Shown here: one piece after another, positions 45,037-54,863 of the stretch
Position numbering within the stretch: position 1 is the stretch's first letter
How the letters are laid out: each line of letters begins with the position of its first letter
Source: Streptomyces sp. NRRL S-87
GTDB lineage: Bacteria > Actinomycetota > Actinomycetes > Streptomycetales > Streptomycetaceae
DNA length: 64,000 nt
Direction: 5' to 3'
Assembly (NCBI RefSeq): GCF_000719335.1
Contig: NZ_JOGB01000038.1
Location: forward strand, 1 to 64,000
Translations under genes and position numbers: made by a program
Notes under the pieces: generated by a model
Database searches by the model: none
The model's input: only the letters and a program-made list of their open reading frames with translations
Told to the model about the DNA's origin: nothing

Positions 45037-45982
45037 CGGGTCCGGAGGCGGGCTCCACCGGCTCGGCCTCCGCCTCCGACCTCTCATCCGACCCCGCCGC
45101 CGACCCCTCCTCCGGCTTCTCCTGCGACCCCTCCTCCGGTCCCGTCGCGGTCCACGCGGCGCAGTACAGCAGCAGCTTCGCGCTGAGGTTGATCCACAGG
45201 AGCAGGGCCACCGGAACGCCGAAGGCCCCGTACATGCTCTTGGCCGCCACCCCCTGGATGTAGCTGCTGAGCAGGAGCTTCAGGAGCTCGAAGCCCGCCG
45301 CGCCGATGAGGCCCGCCACCAGCAGCCGCCGGCGCGGGGGATCGACGCCGGGCAGCAGCGTCAGGAGGTACAGCAGCAGGAGGAAGGCGGCCAGCACGGC
45401 GACCAGGAACCCGGCGACGCGCAGCAGCACCCCGCCCGCGCCGCCGCGCGGGAGCCCGATCCAGTCGGCCGTGCGGCCCACCGCGCTGGAGCCGAAGACG
45501 GAGGCGGCGGCGGAGGCCAGGACCACGCCGCCCAGGCCCAGCAGCACCAGGACGTCCTTGCCCTTGCGGACGATCGGGTTGCCCTCGTCCTCGTCGTCCT
45601 TGTCCCAGACCGCGCGCAGGCAGTCCCGCATCGAGCCCACCCACCCGACACCGGTGACGAGCAGCAGCAGGGCGGAGACGACCCCGACGGTGCCGGCGTT
45701 CTGCACCAGGCCCTCGATGTCCAGCTGGTCGGAGATGCCGGGGACCTGCTCGGTCAGCTTGGCCTCCAGCTGGTCCAGCTGGCCGCGGGAGAGCAGGGCG
45801 GCGCCGACGGCCGCCGCCAGGGTGATCAGGGGGAAGAGCGCGAGGAAGCTGATGAAGGTGATCGCGGCCGCGAGCCGGGTCCAGTGCACCCGGTCGAGCC
45901 GCTCGTACGAACGCCAGGCGTGGGTCCGCACGAGGCGGACCACAACCGGGCCGATCACCGGGAGGTTCTTCAGCCAGTCCAT
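44984..45982 (-). CDS. YihY/BrkB-family membrane protein
   Basis: 332 residues from ATG 45982 (GTG 45991 possible). Six membrane helices with the family features HWTRLAAAITFISFLALFPLITL, LLLVTGVGWVGSMRDCLRAVWD and GAFGVPVALLLWINLSAKLLLYCAAW. The last ~45 residues are Glu/Ser/Pro-rich and partly encoded opposite the carboxypeptidase 3' end. Formerly called RNase BN; its function is unknown, with possible roles in transport. Confidence 0.88.
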   Translation of the reverse strand: MDWLKNLPVIGPVVVRLVRTHAWRSYERLDRVHWTRLAAAITFISFLALFPLITLAAAVGAALLSRGQLDQLEAKLTEQVPGISDQLDIEGLVQNAGTVGVVSALLLLVTGVGWVGSMRDCLRAVWDKDDEDEGNPIVRKGKDVLVLLGLGGVVLASAAASVFGSSAVGRTADWIGLPRGGAGGVLLRVAGFLVAVLAAFLLLLYLLTLLPGVDPPRRRLLVAGLIGAAGFELLKLLLSSYIQGVAAKSMYGAFGVPVALLLWINLSAKLLLYCAAWTATGPEEGSQEKPEEGSAAGSDERSEAEAEPVEPASGPVSRARPDGPDAPSASAG

Positions 45983-46032
45983 GGCCCTCACCGTAGGGGC
46001 GGCGCTGCGGGAAAGCCGTCAGGACCGGTACG

Positions 46033-46058
46033 GATCGTCCGCAAACGTGTGGACGATC
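46033..46058. promoter_or_regulatory. Inverted repeat GATCGTCC-N10-GGACGATC
   Basis: Perfect 8-bp arms in the region upstream of the YihY gene (51 bases from its ATG). Could be an operator; no regulator gene is adjacent. Confidence 0.4.
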
Positions 46059-46119
46059 ATCACCGGCCCGTCGAAAGAAATCACCGGAATCGTCATGTTC
46101 GGCCGCTACGGTCGGGGCC

Positions 46120-46230
46120 ATGATGCGCCCCGACCGCACGCACCCGTTCCACGACGTCGTCCTACGGACCCTCCGCTTCCGCGCCCGCAGGATCCGCGGT
46201 TACGCCTGGAGCGTCGGCTCGTCCCGGTGA
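46120..46230 (+). CDS. Possible 36-codon leaderless small ORF
   Basis: ATG-ATG start with TACGGT seven bases upstream, then MMRPDRTHPFHDVVL and an Arg-rich stretch to TGA. Nearly all third positions are G or C. It lies between divergent YihY and the 2H phosphoesterase and overlaps the latter's 3' end by 31 bases. It could be a real small basic protein, or what is left of a deleted larger gene. Confidence 0.3.
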   Translation: MMRPDRTHPFHDVVLRTLRFRARRIRGYAWSVGSSR

Positions 46231-46790
46231 GCGTCCCGGGGCAGCTGGGCCGGGACCCCGGCCGCCGCGACGCCGAAAGGGTACTCGCGCAGCTTGCGCC
46301 AGACCCCGTCCGAGCCCTGCTCGTAGAGGGCGAAGCCGGTGGACAGCCACTCCGCCTCGAAGTCGGCGAGCTCCTCGTACGCCCGGTCCATCGCCTCTTC
46401 GGAGATGTTGTGGGCGACGGTCACGTGCGGGTGGTAGGGGAACGCCAGCTCTCGCAGCAGCGGCCCGTCGGGGTCGCGGACCTGGCCCTGGAGCCGGGCG
46501 CAGGCCTCGCCGCCCTCGACGACCTTGACGTAGACCACCGGCGAGAGCGGGCGGAAGGTGCCGGTGCCCGCGAGCCGCATCACGAACGGCCGGCCGGCCG
46601 CCGCGACCTCGGTGAGGTGGGCGCGGATCTCCGGCAGCCGGTCCGCCGCCACCTCGGTGGGCGGGACGAGGGTCACGTGCGTGGGGATGCCGTGCGCGGC
46701 GGCGTCCCCGAAGCCGGCGCGCCGCTGCTGGAGCAGGCTGCCGTACGGCTCCGGGACCGCGATCGAAACGCCGAGCGTTACGGTCCCCAC
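46200..46790 (-). CDS. 2'-5' RNA ligase / 2H phosphoesterase family protein
   Basis: 196 residues from GTG 46790, with GGAGGAG upstream. Two HxT motifs define the 2H fold: HVTLVPPTEV (about residue 38) and HPHVTVAHN (about 120). 2H enzymes act on 2'-5' or cyclic phosphodiester bonds in RNA or nucleotides. The gene lies downstream of trpS on the same strand across a 160-base gap with a hairpin. The actual substrate is unknown. Confidence 0.88.
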   Translation of the reverse strand: MGTVTLGVSIAVPEPYGSLLQQRRAGFGDAAAHGIPTHVTLVPPTEVAADRLPEIRAHLTEVAAAGRPFVMRLAGTGTFRPLSPVVYVKVVEGGEACARLQGQVRDPDGPLLRELAFPYHPHVTVAHNISEEAMDRAYEELADFEAEWLSTGFALYEQGSDGVWRKLREYPFGVAAAGVPAQLPRDAHRDEPTLQA

Positions 46791-46886
46791 GTGTTCTCCT
46801 CCGTGATCGTCTGCTGTGCGTGGCCTGTGGTGCGGGATGGTGCCGGTCCCAGTGTGGGGCCAGCACCCCCGAAACGGCCAGGGGCC

Positions 46887-46924
46887 CAGGTCGACAGTGC
46901 TGTCCCACTGCCGTCCCGGACCTG
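46887..46924 (-). terminator. Compound stem-loop after trpS
   Basis: Outer stem CAGGTC/GACCTG and inner stem GACAGTG with a matching CACTGCC-side arm, 27 bases past the trpS stop codon. It may also attenuate read-through into the 2H phosphoesterase gene. Confidence 0.45.
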
Positions 46925-46950
46925 TGACATCCGGCCGGACCGGTGTTCCC

Positions 46951-47973
<1,023 letters not shown>

Positions 47974-48015
47974 TCAGGTGCGGCGGCGTCTCCCGGCCGC
48001 GGTGGGTCCGCCTCA

Positions 48016-48053
48016 CGTACCGGCGGGGCTGGACTTGCAGCCCCGCCGGTACG
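48016..48053 (-). terminator. Perfect 15-bp stem-loop between glyA and trpS
   Basis: CGTACCGGCGGGGCT pairs exactly with its complement around an eight-base loop, 28 bases after the glyA stop. Confidence 0.8.
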
Positions 48054-48080
48054 CGGGCGCGGGGTCGGGGCGGAGCCCCG

Positions 48081-49355
48081 TCAGGCGACCGGCAGGCCCG
48101 GGGCCGGGTAGGCGGTCAGCAGCTCGGCGACCTCCTTGCGGATGACCGCGAGGGCCGCCTCGTCGCCGGAGGCCGCCGCGGCGACACCGCGGTCGATCCA
48201 GGCGGCGACGGCGGGCATGTGGTCGGGTGCGAGGCCGCGCGAGGTGAGGGCCGGCGTACCGATGCGGATGCCGGACGGGTCGAAGGGCTTGCGGGGGTCG
48301 TACGGCACCGTGTTGTAGTTCACGACGATCCCCGCCCGGTCCAGCGCCTTCGCCGCCACCTTGCCCGGGACCTCCCGGGAGGTCAGGTCCATCAGGACCA
48401 GGTGGTTGTCCGTGCCGCCCGACACCAGGTCGAAGCCCCGCGCCAGCAGCGCCTCGGCCAGCGCCTTGGCATTGGCCACGACGGCGTGGGCGTACGAGGC
48501 GAAGGAGACCTCCGCCGCCTCCCGCAGCGCCACCGCGATGCCCGCCGTGGTCTGGTTGTGCGGGCCGCCCTGGAGGCCGGGGAAGACCGCCTTGTCGATG
48601 GCCTTGGCGTGCTCCTCGCGGCACATCAGCATCGCGCCGCGCGGGCCGCGCAGCGTCTTGTGCGTGGTGGTGGAGACCACGTCGACGTGCGGGACCGGCG
48701 AGGGGTGCGCCCCGCCCGCGACCAGGCCGGCGATGTGCGCGATGTCGGCGACCAGGACGGCCCCGGCCTCCTTCGCGATCTCCGAGAACGCCGCGAAGTC
48801 GATGGTCCGCGGCAGCGCCGTACCACCGCAGAAGATCACCTTCGGGCGCTCCCTGAGCGCGGTCTCGCGGACCTCGTCGTAGTCGATCAGCCCGGTGTCG
48901 GCGCGCACGCCGTACTGCACGCCCCGGAACCAGGAGCCGGTCGCCGAGACGCCCCAGCCGTGCGTGAGGTGGCCGCCCATCGGCAGTGCCATGCCCATGA
49001 CGGTGTCCCCCGGCCGGGCGAAGGCCAGGTAGACGGCCAGGTTGGCGGGCGAGCCGGAGTACGGCTGGACGTTCGCGTGGTCCACCCCGAAGAGCGCCCT
49101 GGCCCGCTCGACGGCCAGCGCCTCGATGCGGTCGATGTTCTGCTGGCCCTCGTAGTAGCGGCGGCCGGGGTAGCCCTCGCTGTACTTGTTCTGCAGCACG
49201 GTGCCGGAGGCCTCCAGCACGGCCGCGGACACGTAGTTCTCGCTCGGGATCAGCCGCAGGGTCTCCGCCTGGAGCGTCTCCTCGGCGCCGATCAGGGCGG
49301 CGAGGTCCGGGTCGATCGCGGAGAGGGCGGGGTGGCGGGCGTCGCGCGGGCTCAT
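48081..49355 (-). CDS. glyA: Serine hydroxymethyltransferase
   Basis: 424 residues from ATG 49355 (GAGGAG upstream). The PLP lysine is in STTTHKTLRGPRGA; other family blocks are RLIPSENYVSAAVLEASGT, NKYSEGYPGRRYYEGQ and SGSPANLAVYLA. It interconverts serine and glycine with tetrahydrofolate as C1 carrier, linking to folD and purHN further right in the window. It is divergent from rocD across 249 bases. Confidence 0.96.
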   Translation of the reverse strand: MSPRDARHPALSAIDPDLAALIGAEETLQAETLRLIPSENYVSAAVLEASGTVLQNKYSEGYPGRRYYEGQQNIDRIEALAVERARALFGVDHANVQPYSGSPANLAVYLAFARPGDTVMGMALPMGGHLTHGWGVSATGSWFRGVQYGVRADTGLIDYDEVRETALRERPKVIFCGGTALPRTIDFAAFSEIAKEAGAVLVADIAHIAGLVAGGAHPSPVPHVDVVSTTTHKTLRGPRGAMLMCREEHAKAIDKAVFPGLQGGPHNQTTAGIAVALREAAEVSFASYAHAVVANAKALAEALLARGFDLVSGGTDNHLVLMDLTSREVPGKVAAKALDRAGIVVNYNTVPYDPRKPFDPSGIRIGTPALTSRGLAPDHMPAVAAWIDRGVAAAASGDEAALAVIRKEVAELLTAYPAPGLPVA

Positions 49356-49604
49356 GGGGAGCTCCTCGTCGTGGGGTCGATGGCGGTTCGTCCCCGCGGC
49401 GGCCCAGGCGAGCGGCCCGCTGGTGCGGTCGTACGCGCACGGCTCCCCCGGAGTTCGTTCTCCGTACGCCAGTCGCCGTGCGTACGGACACCATACCGAG
49501 CGCGCCGTGCCGGAAGGTTTCCGCGTCCAGGATCCGAGCGACGATAGGAGTTGGGGCGCCACCCCCGCCCCTCGATCCTCGCCCGCAGCACGAACGGAGA
49601 CCCC
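49356..49604. promoter_or_regulatory. Divergent glyA-rocD promoter region
   Basis: No gene seen. On the plus strand CGATAGGAG at about 49543-49551 could contain a -10 for rocD; on the minus strand the same stretch reads CTATCG. No riboswitch fold was recognised. Confidence 0.4.
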
Positions 49605-50810
<1,206 letters not shown>

Positions 50811-50856
50811 GACGCGGGCCCGGCGCGGCGCCGGCCCGCACCGGGCCCGCGGCACG

Positions 50857-50889
50857 GCGCCGGCCCGCACCCGGGGTGCGGGCCGGCGC
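50857..50889. terminator. Perfect 16-bp stem-loop between convergent genes
   Basis: GCGCCGGCCCGCACCC and its complement are almost directly adjacent; it follows rocD by 46 bases and the YgiC-like gene by four. Confidence 0.75.
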
Positions 50890-50893
50890 GCCG

Positions 50894-52093
50894 TCAGCGG
50901 ATGACGTGCGGCAGGAAGCGCGCGTACTCGTCCGTGACCAGTCCCGCCGACTCCCGGATGCCGAGGCCGGCCGACTCGCCGTCGACCACCCACGCGCCGA
51001 GCACGGTGCGGTTGCCGTCGAAGTCCGGCAGCGGCGCGAGGGCCTGGAAGCAGTACGTCTCCTCCGGGTCCGGTACGAACGGGGCACCGCCCGGGCCGGG
51101 TCCGTGCACCGTGACCCCGGCGCCCTCGCGGCCGAGCAGCGGCTTGGCCACGTAGCCCGGGCCGTCCGGGCCGGCCAGCTCGCGGGGGCCGTCGAGGTAG
51201 GCCGGGAGCAGGTTCGGGTGGCCCGGGTAGAGCTCCCACAGGACCGCCAGCAGCGCCTTGTTGGACAGCAGCATCTTCCACGCCGGCTCGATCCAGCAGG
51301 TCGAGCCGGAGCCGCCGCCGTTGTCGAGGGTGTCGAGGACGTACGGGCCGAAGTCGTCGCTCGCCAGCCACTCCCACGGGTAGAGCTTGAAGCAGCTGCG
51401 GATGAACTTCATCCGCTCGTCCACGAACCGGCCGGCCAGCGCGTCCCAGCCGATCCGCTCCACGGCCAGCGCCTCGGTCTCCAGGCCGGCCTGCTCGGCG
51501 GTCTCGCGCAGGTACGCGACCGTCATCAGGTCCTCGCCGAGCTCGTCGCTCTCGGAGTGGGCGAAGTGCACCGGGCCGGGCGGCAGCAGCGGCGCCTGCC
51601 GGCGCCAGGCCGCGACGAGCCGCTCGTGCAGGGAGTTCCACTGGTCCGCGCCCGGGAAGCGGTCCTCCATCCAGAACCACTGGGGGCTGGCCGCCTCCAC
51701 CAGGGAGGTGGGGGTGTCCGCGTTGTACTCCAGCATGAGCGCGGGGCCCGTGCCGTCGTACCGCAGGTCGAACCGGCCGTACAGAGAGGGCAGTTCGGCC
51801 CGGCGGCGCCAGGACTCGGCGATGAGCCCGGCGAGCCGGGGGTCGGTGACCCCCAGATCGGCGAAACGGTTCTGCTCCACGATGTGGCCGGCCGCGGCCA
51901 GACACATGGCGTGGAGTTCCTCGACCGTCTCCTCCAGCGCCTCGACCTCGGGCAGGCCGAAGGAGTAGTACGCGCTCTCGTCCCAGTAGGGGCGCAGGGA
52001 GCCGTCGGGATGGCGGGTGAGCGGGTAGACCAGGCCCTGCTCCTCGACGGTGCGCTGCCAGTCGGGGCGGGGATCGATGCGGTGGCGCTGCAC
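50894..52093 (-). CDS. Glutathionylspermidine-synthase-like ATP-grasp protein (YgiC-like)
   Basis: 399 residues from GTG 52093. The GSPS synthetase-domain blocks are present: YWDESAYYSFGLPEVEAL, RFDLRYDGTGPALMLEYNADTPTSLVEA, FAHSESDELGEDLMTVAYL, AWKMLLSNKALLAVLWELYPGHPNLLPA and VAKPLLGREGAGV. Like E. coli YgiC it has only the synthetase domain, without the amidase, and is not expected to make glutathionylspermidine. The preceding gene encodes a lipoprotein with a YgiB-like RGGFG tail, eight bases upstream. Confidence 0.88.
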   Translation of the reverse strand: MQRHRIDPRPDWQRTVEEQGLVYPLTRHPDGSLRPYWDESAYYSFGLPEVEALEETVEELHAMCLAAAGHIVEQNRFADLGVTDPRLAGLIAESWRRRAELPSLYGRFDLRYDGTGPALMLEYNADTPTSLVEAASPQWFWMEDRFPGADQWNSLHERLVAAWRRQAPLLPPGPVHFAHSESDELGEDLMTVAYLRETAEQAGLETEALAVERIGWDALAGRFVDERMKFIRSCFKLYPWEWLASDDFGPYVLDTLDNGGGSGSTCWIEPAWKMLLSNKALLAVLWELYPGHPNLLPAYLDGPRELAGPDGPGYVAKPLLGREGAGVTVHGPGPGGAPFVPDPEETYCFQALAPLPDFDGNRTVLGAWVVDGESAGLGIRESAGLVTDEYARFLPHVIR

Positions 52094-52101
52094 GGTCCGC
52101 C

Positions 52102-52410
52102 TCAGCCGCCGCTGGACTTGCCGCCGCCGGACTTGCCGCCGCTCGACTTGCCGAAGCCGCCGCGCGAGACGGCCGACTTGTCGAAGCTGCCGCCGGAGAG
52201 CTTGCCGCCCTTGCCTACGCTGCCGCCGTAGTAGTACGAGCCGCGGCCCCCGCTCTTGCAGTCGGAGGTGGGCAGCTTCTCCAGCGTGACGCGGTCGGCG
52301 CACCGCTTGTCCGGGTCCGAGCCGCAGGCCACGAGCGTGGCCGCGAGCAGGCCCATGCCGCCGAGCACGACGGCGCCGGAGCGCAGGCGCCTGCCGGTGC
52401 GCTGTTCCAT
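52102..52410 (-). CDS. Small YgiB-like lipoprotein
   Basis: 102 residues. Signal peptide with lipobox TLVAC (Cys30), then RCADRVTLEKLPTSDCKS, a Tyr-rich YYYGG segment and a Gly/Ser/Lys tail containing SRGGFGKSSGG. E. coli YgiB (DUF1190) has the same lipoprotein layout and an RGGFG motif near its C-terminus, and its gene likewise sits just before ygiC. Likely modifies or presents something at the cell surface; function unknown. Confidence 0.7.
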   Translation of the reverse strand: MEQRTGRRLRSGAVVLGGMGLLAATLVACGSDPDKRCADRVTLEKLPTSDCKSGGRGSYYYGGSVGKGGKLSGGSFDKSAVSRGGFGKSSGGKSGGGKSSGG

Positions 52411-52557
52411 TGCGGGGTCCCCCCTGTGAAGCGTTTATGCGTTCCCTACAGCGTAGAACCAGCCGCAAGAGGGGCGGAATCCGGCCGGGCAGGGTGGTAC
52501 GCATCCGATACGCGGCCGGGACGAGTCCGGTACGGACGACGGCGGGCCCCGCTGGAC

Positions 52558-52570
52558 TAGAGTCCCTTTC
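52558..52570 (+). promoter_or_regulatory. Leaderless promoter of the DMT gene
   Basis: TAGAGT, seven bases, then GTG 52571, with no ribosome-binding site. Confidence 0.55.
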
Positions 52571-53404
52571 GTGCTGCTCGGGATGATCTGTGCCCTCGCC
52601 TCCGCGGTCTGTTACGGCACGGCCTCCGTCCTCCAGGCCGTCGCCACCCGCGCCACCGCCCCCGGCACCGGCTCCGGCGTCGACCCCGCCCTGTTCGTGC
52701 GCGCGGTGCGGCAGTGGCGCTACGCGGCCGGGCTCGGGCTGGACGGCCTGGGCTTCGTCCTCCAGATCGTCGCGCTGCTCTCCGTGCCCATCTACGCCGT
52801 CAGCGCGGCCCTCGCCTCCAGCCTGGCCGTCACGGCCGTGGTCGCCGCCCGGCTGATGCGGGTACGGCTGACCCGGACCGAATGGGCCGCGGTGGCCGCG
52901 GTCTGCGCGGGGCTGGCGATGATCGGACTCGCCTCGGGGCCCGAGGGCGACCGGCCCGGCTCGGACGCCCTGAAGTGGGCGCTGCTGGGCACGGCCGTCG
53001 CGGTCCTGCTGCTCGGCGCGGCGGCCGGACGGCTGCCGGGCCGGTCCCGCTCGCTGGTGCTGGGCCTGGCCTCGGGCACCGGCTTCGGCGTGGTCGAGGT
53101 CGCGGTCCGGCTCATCGACGACGTCTCCCCCGCCGCCCTCACGAACCCCGCCTTCTACGCCCTCCTGCTCGGCGGGGCGGCGGGGTTCCTGCTGCTCACC
53201 TCGGCGCTCCAGCAGGGCTCGGTGACCGCCGCCACCGCCGGACTGGTGCTCGGCGAGACCATCGGCCCCTCGGTGGTCGGGATCGTCTGCCTGGGCGACG
53301 AGCCCCGGGCGGGGCTGGCCTGGCTCGCCGTCCTGGGCTTCACCGTGGCCGTCGCCGGGGCCCTGGCCCTGGCCCGCTTCGGCGAGCCCCCCGAGACGGC
53401 CTGA
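52571..53404 (+). CDS. DMT/EamA-like membrane transporter
   Basis: 277 residues, nine to ten hydrophobic helices, arranged as two similar halves: CALASAVCYGTASVLQAVA begins the first, LGLASGTGFGVVEVAV the second. This fits the drug/metabolite transporter superfamily. It ends seven bases from the stop codon of the convergent gene. Substrate unknown. Confidence 0.8.
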   Translation: MLLGMICALASAVCYGTASVLQAVATRATAPGTGSGVDPALFVRAVRQWRYAAGLGLDGLGFVLQIVALLSVPIYAVSAALASSLAVTAVVAARLMRVRLTRTEWAAVAAVCAGLAMIGLASGPEGDRPGSDALKWALLGTAVAVLLLGAAAGRLPGRSRSLVLGLASGTGFGVVEVAVRLIDDVSPAALTNPAFYALLLGGAAGFLLLTSALQQGSVTAATAGLVLGETIGPSVVGIVCLGDEPRAGLAWLAVLGFTVAVAGALALARFGEPPETA

Positions 53405-53411
53405 GCGGCCC

Positions 53412-54482
53412 TCAGGAAGTGGCCCGGAAGGCGTCCACCACCGCGGTCTCGGTCTGCGCCTGACGGGGCCAGTCGGTCTCGGGACCGGCGACGAGGACGG
53501 CGTACTTCTTGCCGTCGGAGGCCACGAAGACCCGCTCGATGCCCTTGCGGCGGCCGCCCGACTCCGCGTTGTCGTACGCGTACACGAGGTCGGCCGAGCC
53601 GTCGCCGTACTCCCGGGTGCGCTCCTCGCGGTAGCCCGGCTTGCCGGAGAGGCTCTGCGAGGCGCCGCGCACGGCGTCCAGCGGGGACAGGCCGGCCTCC
53701 TCGACCGTGAAGACCTGGAGCAGCCAGGCGCGGTCCGCGGACCGGTAGAACACCCCGGTGGCCTCCTGCGAGCGCTGCCAGTCCTCGGGGACCACGGTCG
53801 TGAACCCCGCCGCGTCCCGGACCTCCCGGAAGCCCGTCGGCACGCCGGACGCGGAGGGCGACGGGGAGGCGGAGGCCGGGTCGGTGGCCGGGGCCGAGGG
53901 GCTGCGGCTCCCGTCGCCGTTCGCCCCGTCCGTCGGGGTCACCGGGGCCGTCGCCCGGGCCTGCGGCGGGGCGTCGCCGACGCGCTGGACGAACCAGACG
54001 GCCGCGGCCCCGGCCACGAGAGCGGCCACCGCCACGCCGACGGTGAGCGGCGAGAGCCAGCCCGAGCGCGCCGGCGCCTGCGGCCGGGGCGGCAACGGCG
54101 GCGGCGCGGGCAGCACGCAGTCCACGCCCTGGTACGGCGCGGCCGGGTACGGCGCACCGGGCGCACCGGGGTACGGGCCACCCGGCCCGGCCGGGGCGGT
54201 CCCCGGTCCCGCGACCGGGGCGGCGCCGACCGGCGCGCCCGCGGCGGGCGGCGGCCCCGCCGGGGTCCCGGCGGCCGCTGCGGAGGACCCCGGCCACCCG
54301 CGCAGCGGGTCGTACGCGGGCTGCGGCGCGGCCGGGCCCGCGGGCGCGCCCTCGGCCCCGGCACCGGGGTCGGCGCCGGGGTCGGACGCCGGGGCGTGCG
54401 ACACGGAGTCCGGGGCCTGGAGGTCCGCCGGACCGAACTCCCAGGTCTGGGTCTGCGGGTTCCAACGGGGACCGTCGGCCAT
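53412..54482 (-). CDS. Proline-rich single-pass membrane protein
   Basis: 356 residues. N-terminal MADGPRWNPQTQTWEF, then a 110-residue Pro/Ala/Gly-rich cytoplasmic stretch, a membrane helix at about 143-165, a Ser/Pro/Thr linker and a C-terminal extracellular domain (FREVRDAAGFTTVVPEDWQ ... LVYAYDNAE ... DAFRATS) of about 130 residues resembling secreted domains found after Streptomyces kinases. Follows the 54486 gene by three bases, so probably in the same operon as the motif-sharing pair. Confidence 0.75.
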   Translation of the reverse strand: MADGPRWNPQTQTWEFGPADLQAPDSVSHAPASDPGADPGAGAEGAPAGPAAPQPAYDPLRGWPGSSAAAAGTPAGPPPAAGAPVGAAPVAGPGTAPAGPGGPYPGAPGAPYPAAPYQGVDCVLPAPPPLPPRPQAPARSGWLSPLTVGVAVAALVAGAAAVWFVQRVGDAPPQARATAPVTPTDGANGDGSRSPSAPATDPASASPSPSASGVPTGFREVRDAAGFTTVVPEDWQRSQEATGVFYRSADRAWLLQVFTVEEAGLSPLDAVRGASQSLSGKPGYREERTREYGDGSADLVYAYDNAESGGRRKGIERVFVASDGKKYAVLVAGPETDWPRQAQTETAVVDAFRATS

Positions 54483-54485
54483 GCC

Positions 54486-54863
54486 TCAGCCCCCCAGCAG
54501 CTGCGCGACGGACGCGGCCACCGCCGCACCCGAGGCCAGTACGTCCACCACGGGCGCCGCCTGCGTCAGCGCGTCCCGCAGCCGGGCCAGCCGGCCCGGC
54601 CCCGCCTCGCCCGCGGACTCCAGCTCCTCCTGCGCCCCGGCCAGTTCCCCGTCGAGCACCCTGGTCTGCTCGCTCGCGCGCACCCGCCCGAGGTCCTCCC
54701 GGAGCTCGCGCACCAGCCGCAGCAGCTCGGCGTGGGCCGGGTCCTGGCCGGGCACCGCGCCGTAGTTGTTGGTGTTGTGGGCCGTACCGCCCTGCCCGAA
54801 GTTGACGGCACTGCCGGAGATCGAGCCGATCCGGTACGACCCCCGCTCGTCACTGCTTGCCAC
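54486..54863 (-). CDS. Small helical protein with N-terminal GSAVNFG motif
   Basis: 125 residues from GTG 54863. The N-terminus carries a Gly/Asn/Ser-rich motif: G-S-Y-R-I-G-S-I, then GSAVNFGQGGTAHNTNN (core at residues 18-23). After this are two or more amphipathic helices rich in Glu, Arg and Leu (about 42-85) and a hydrophobic C-terminal helix (VVDVLASGAAVAASVAQLLGG). The same motif is at the C-terminus of the protein encoded just upstream; the reading frames overlap by 14 bases. I do not recognise the family. Confidence 0.75.
   Translation of the reverse strand: MASSDERGSYRIGSISGSAVNFGQGGTAHNTNNYGAVPGQDPAHAELLRLVRELREDLGRVRASEQTRVLDGELAGAQEELESAGEAGPGRLARLRDALTQAAPVVDVLASGAAVAASVAQLLGG

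Noticed and set aside
49356..49604. Riboswitch upstream of glyA
   Set aside because: I looked for glycine, THF and SAM-type conserved elements and recognised none; a covariance-model scan would be needed to exclude one.
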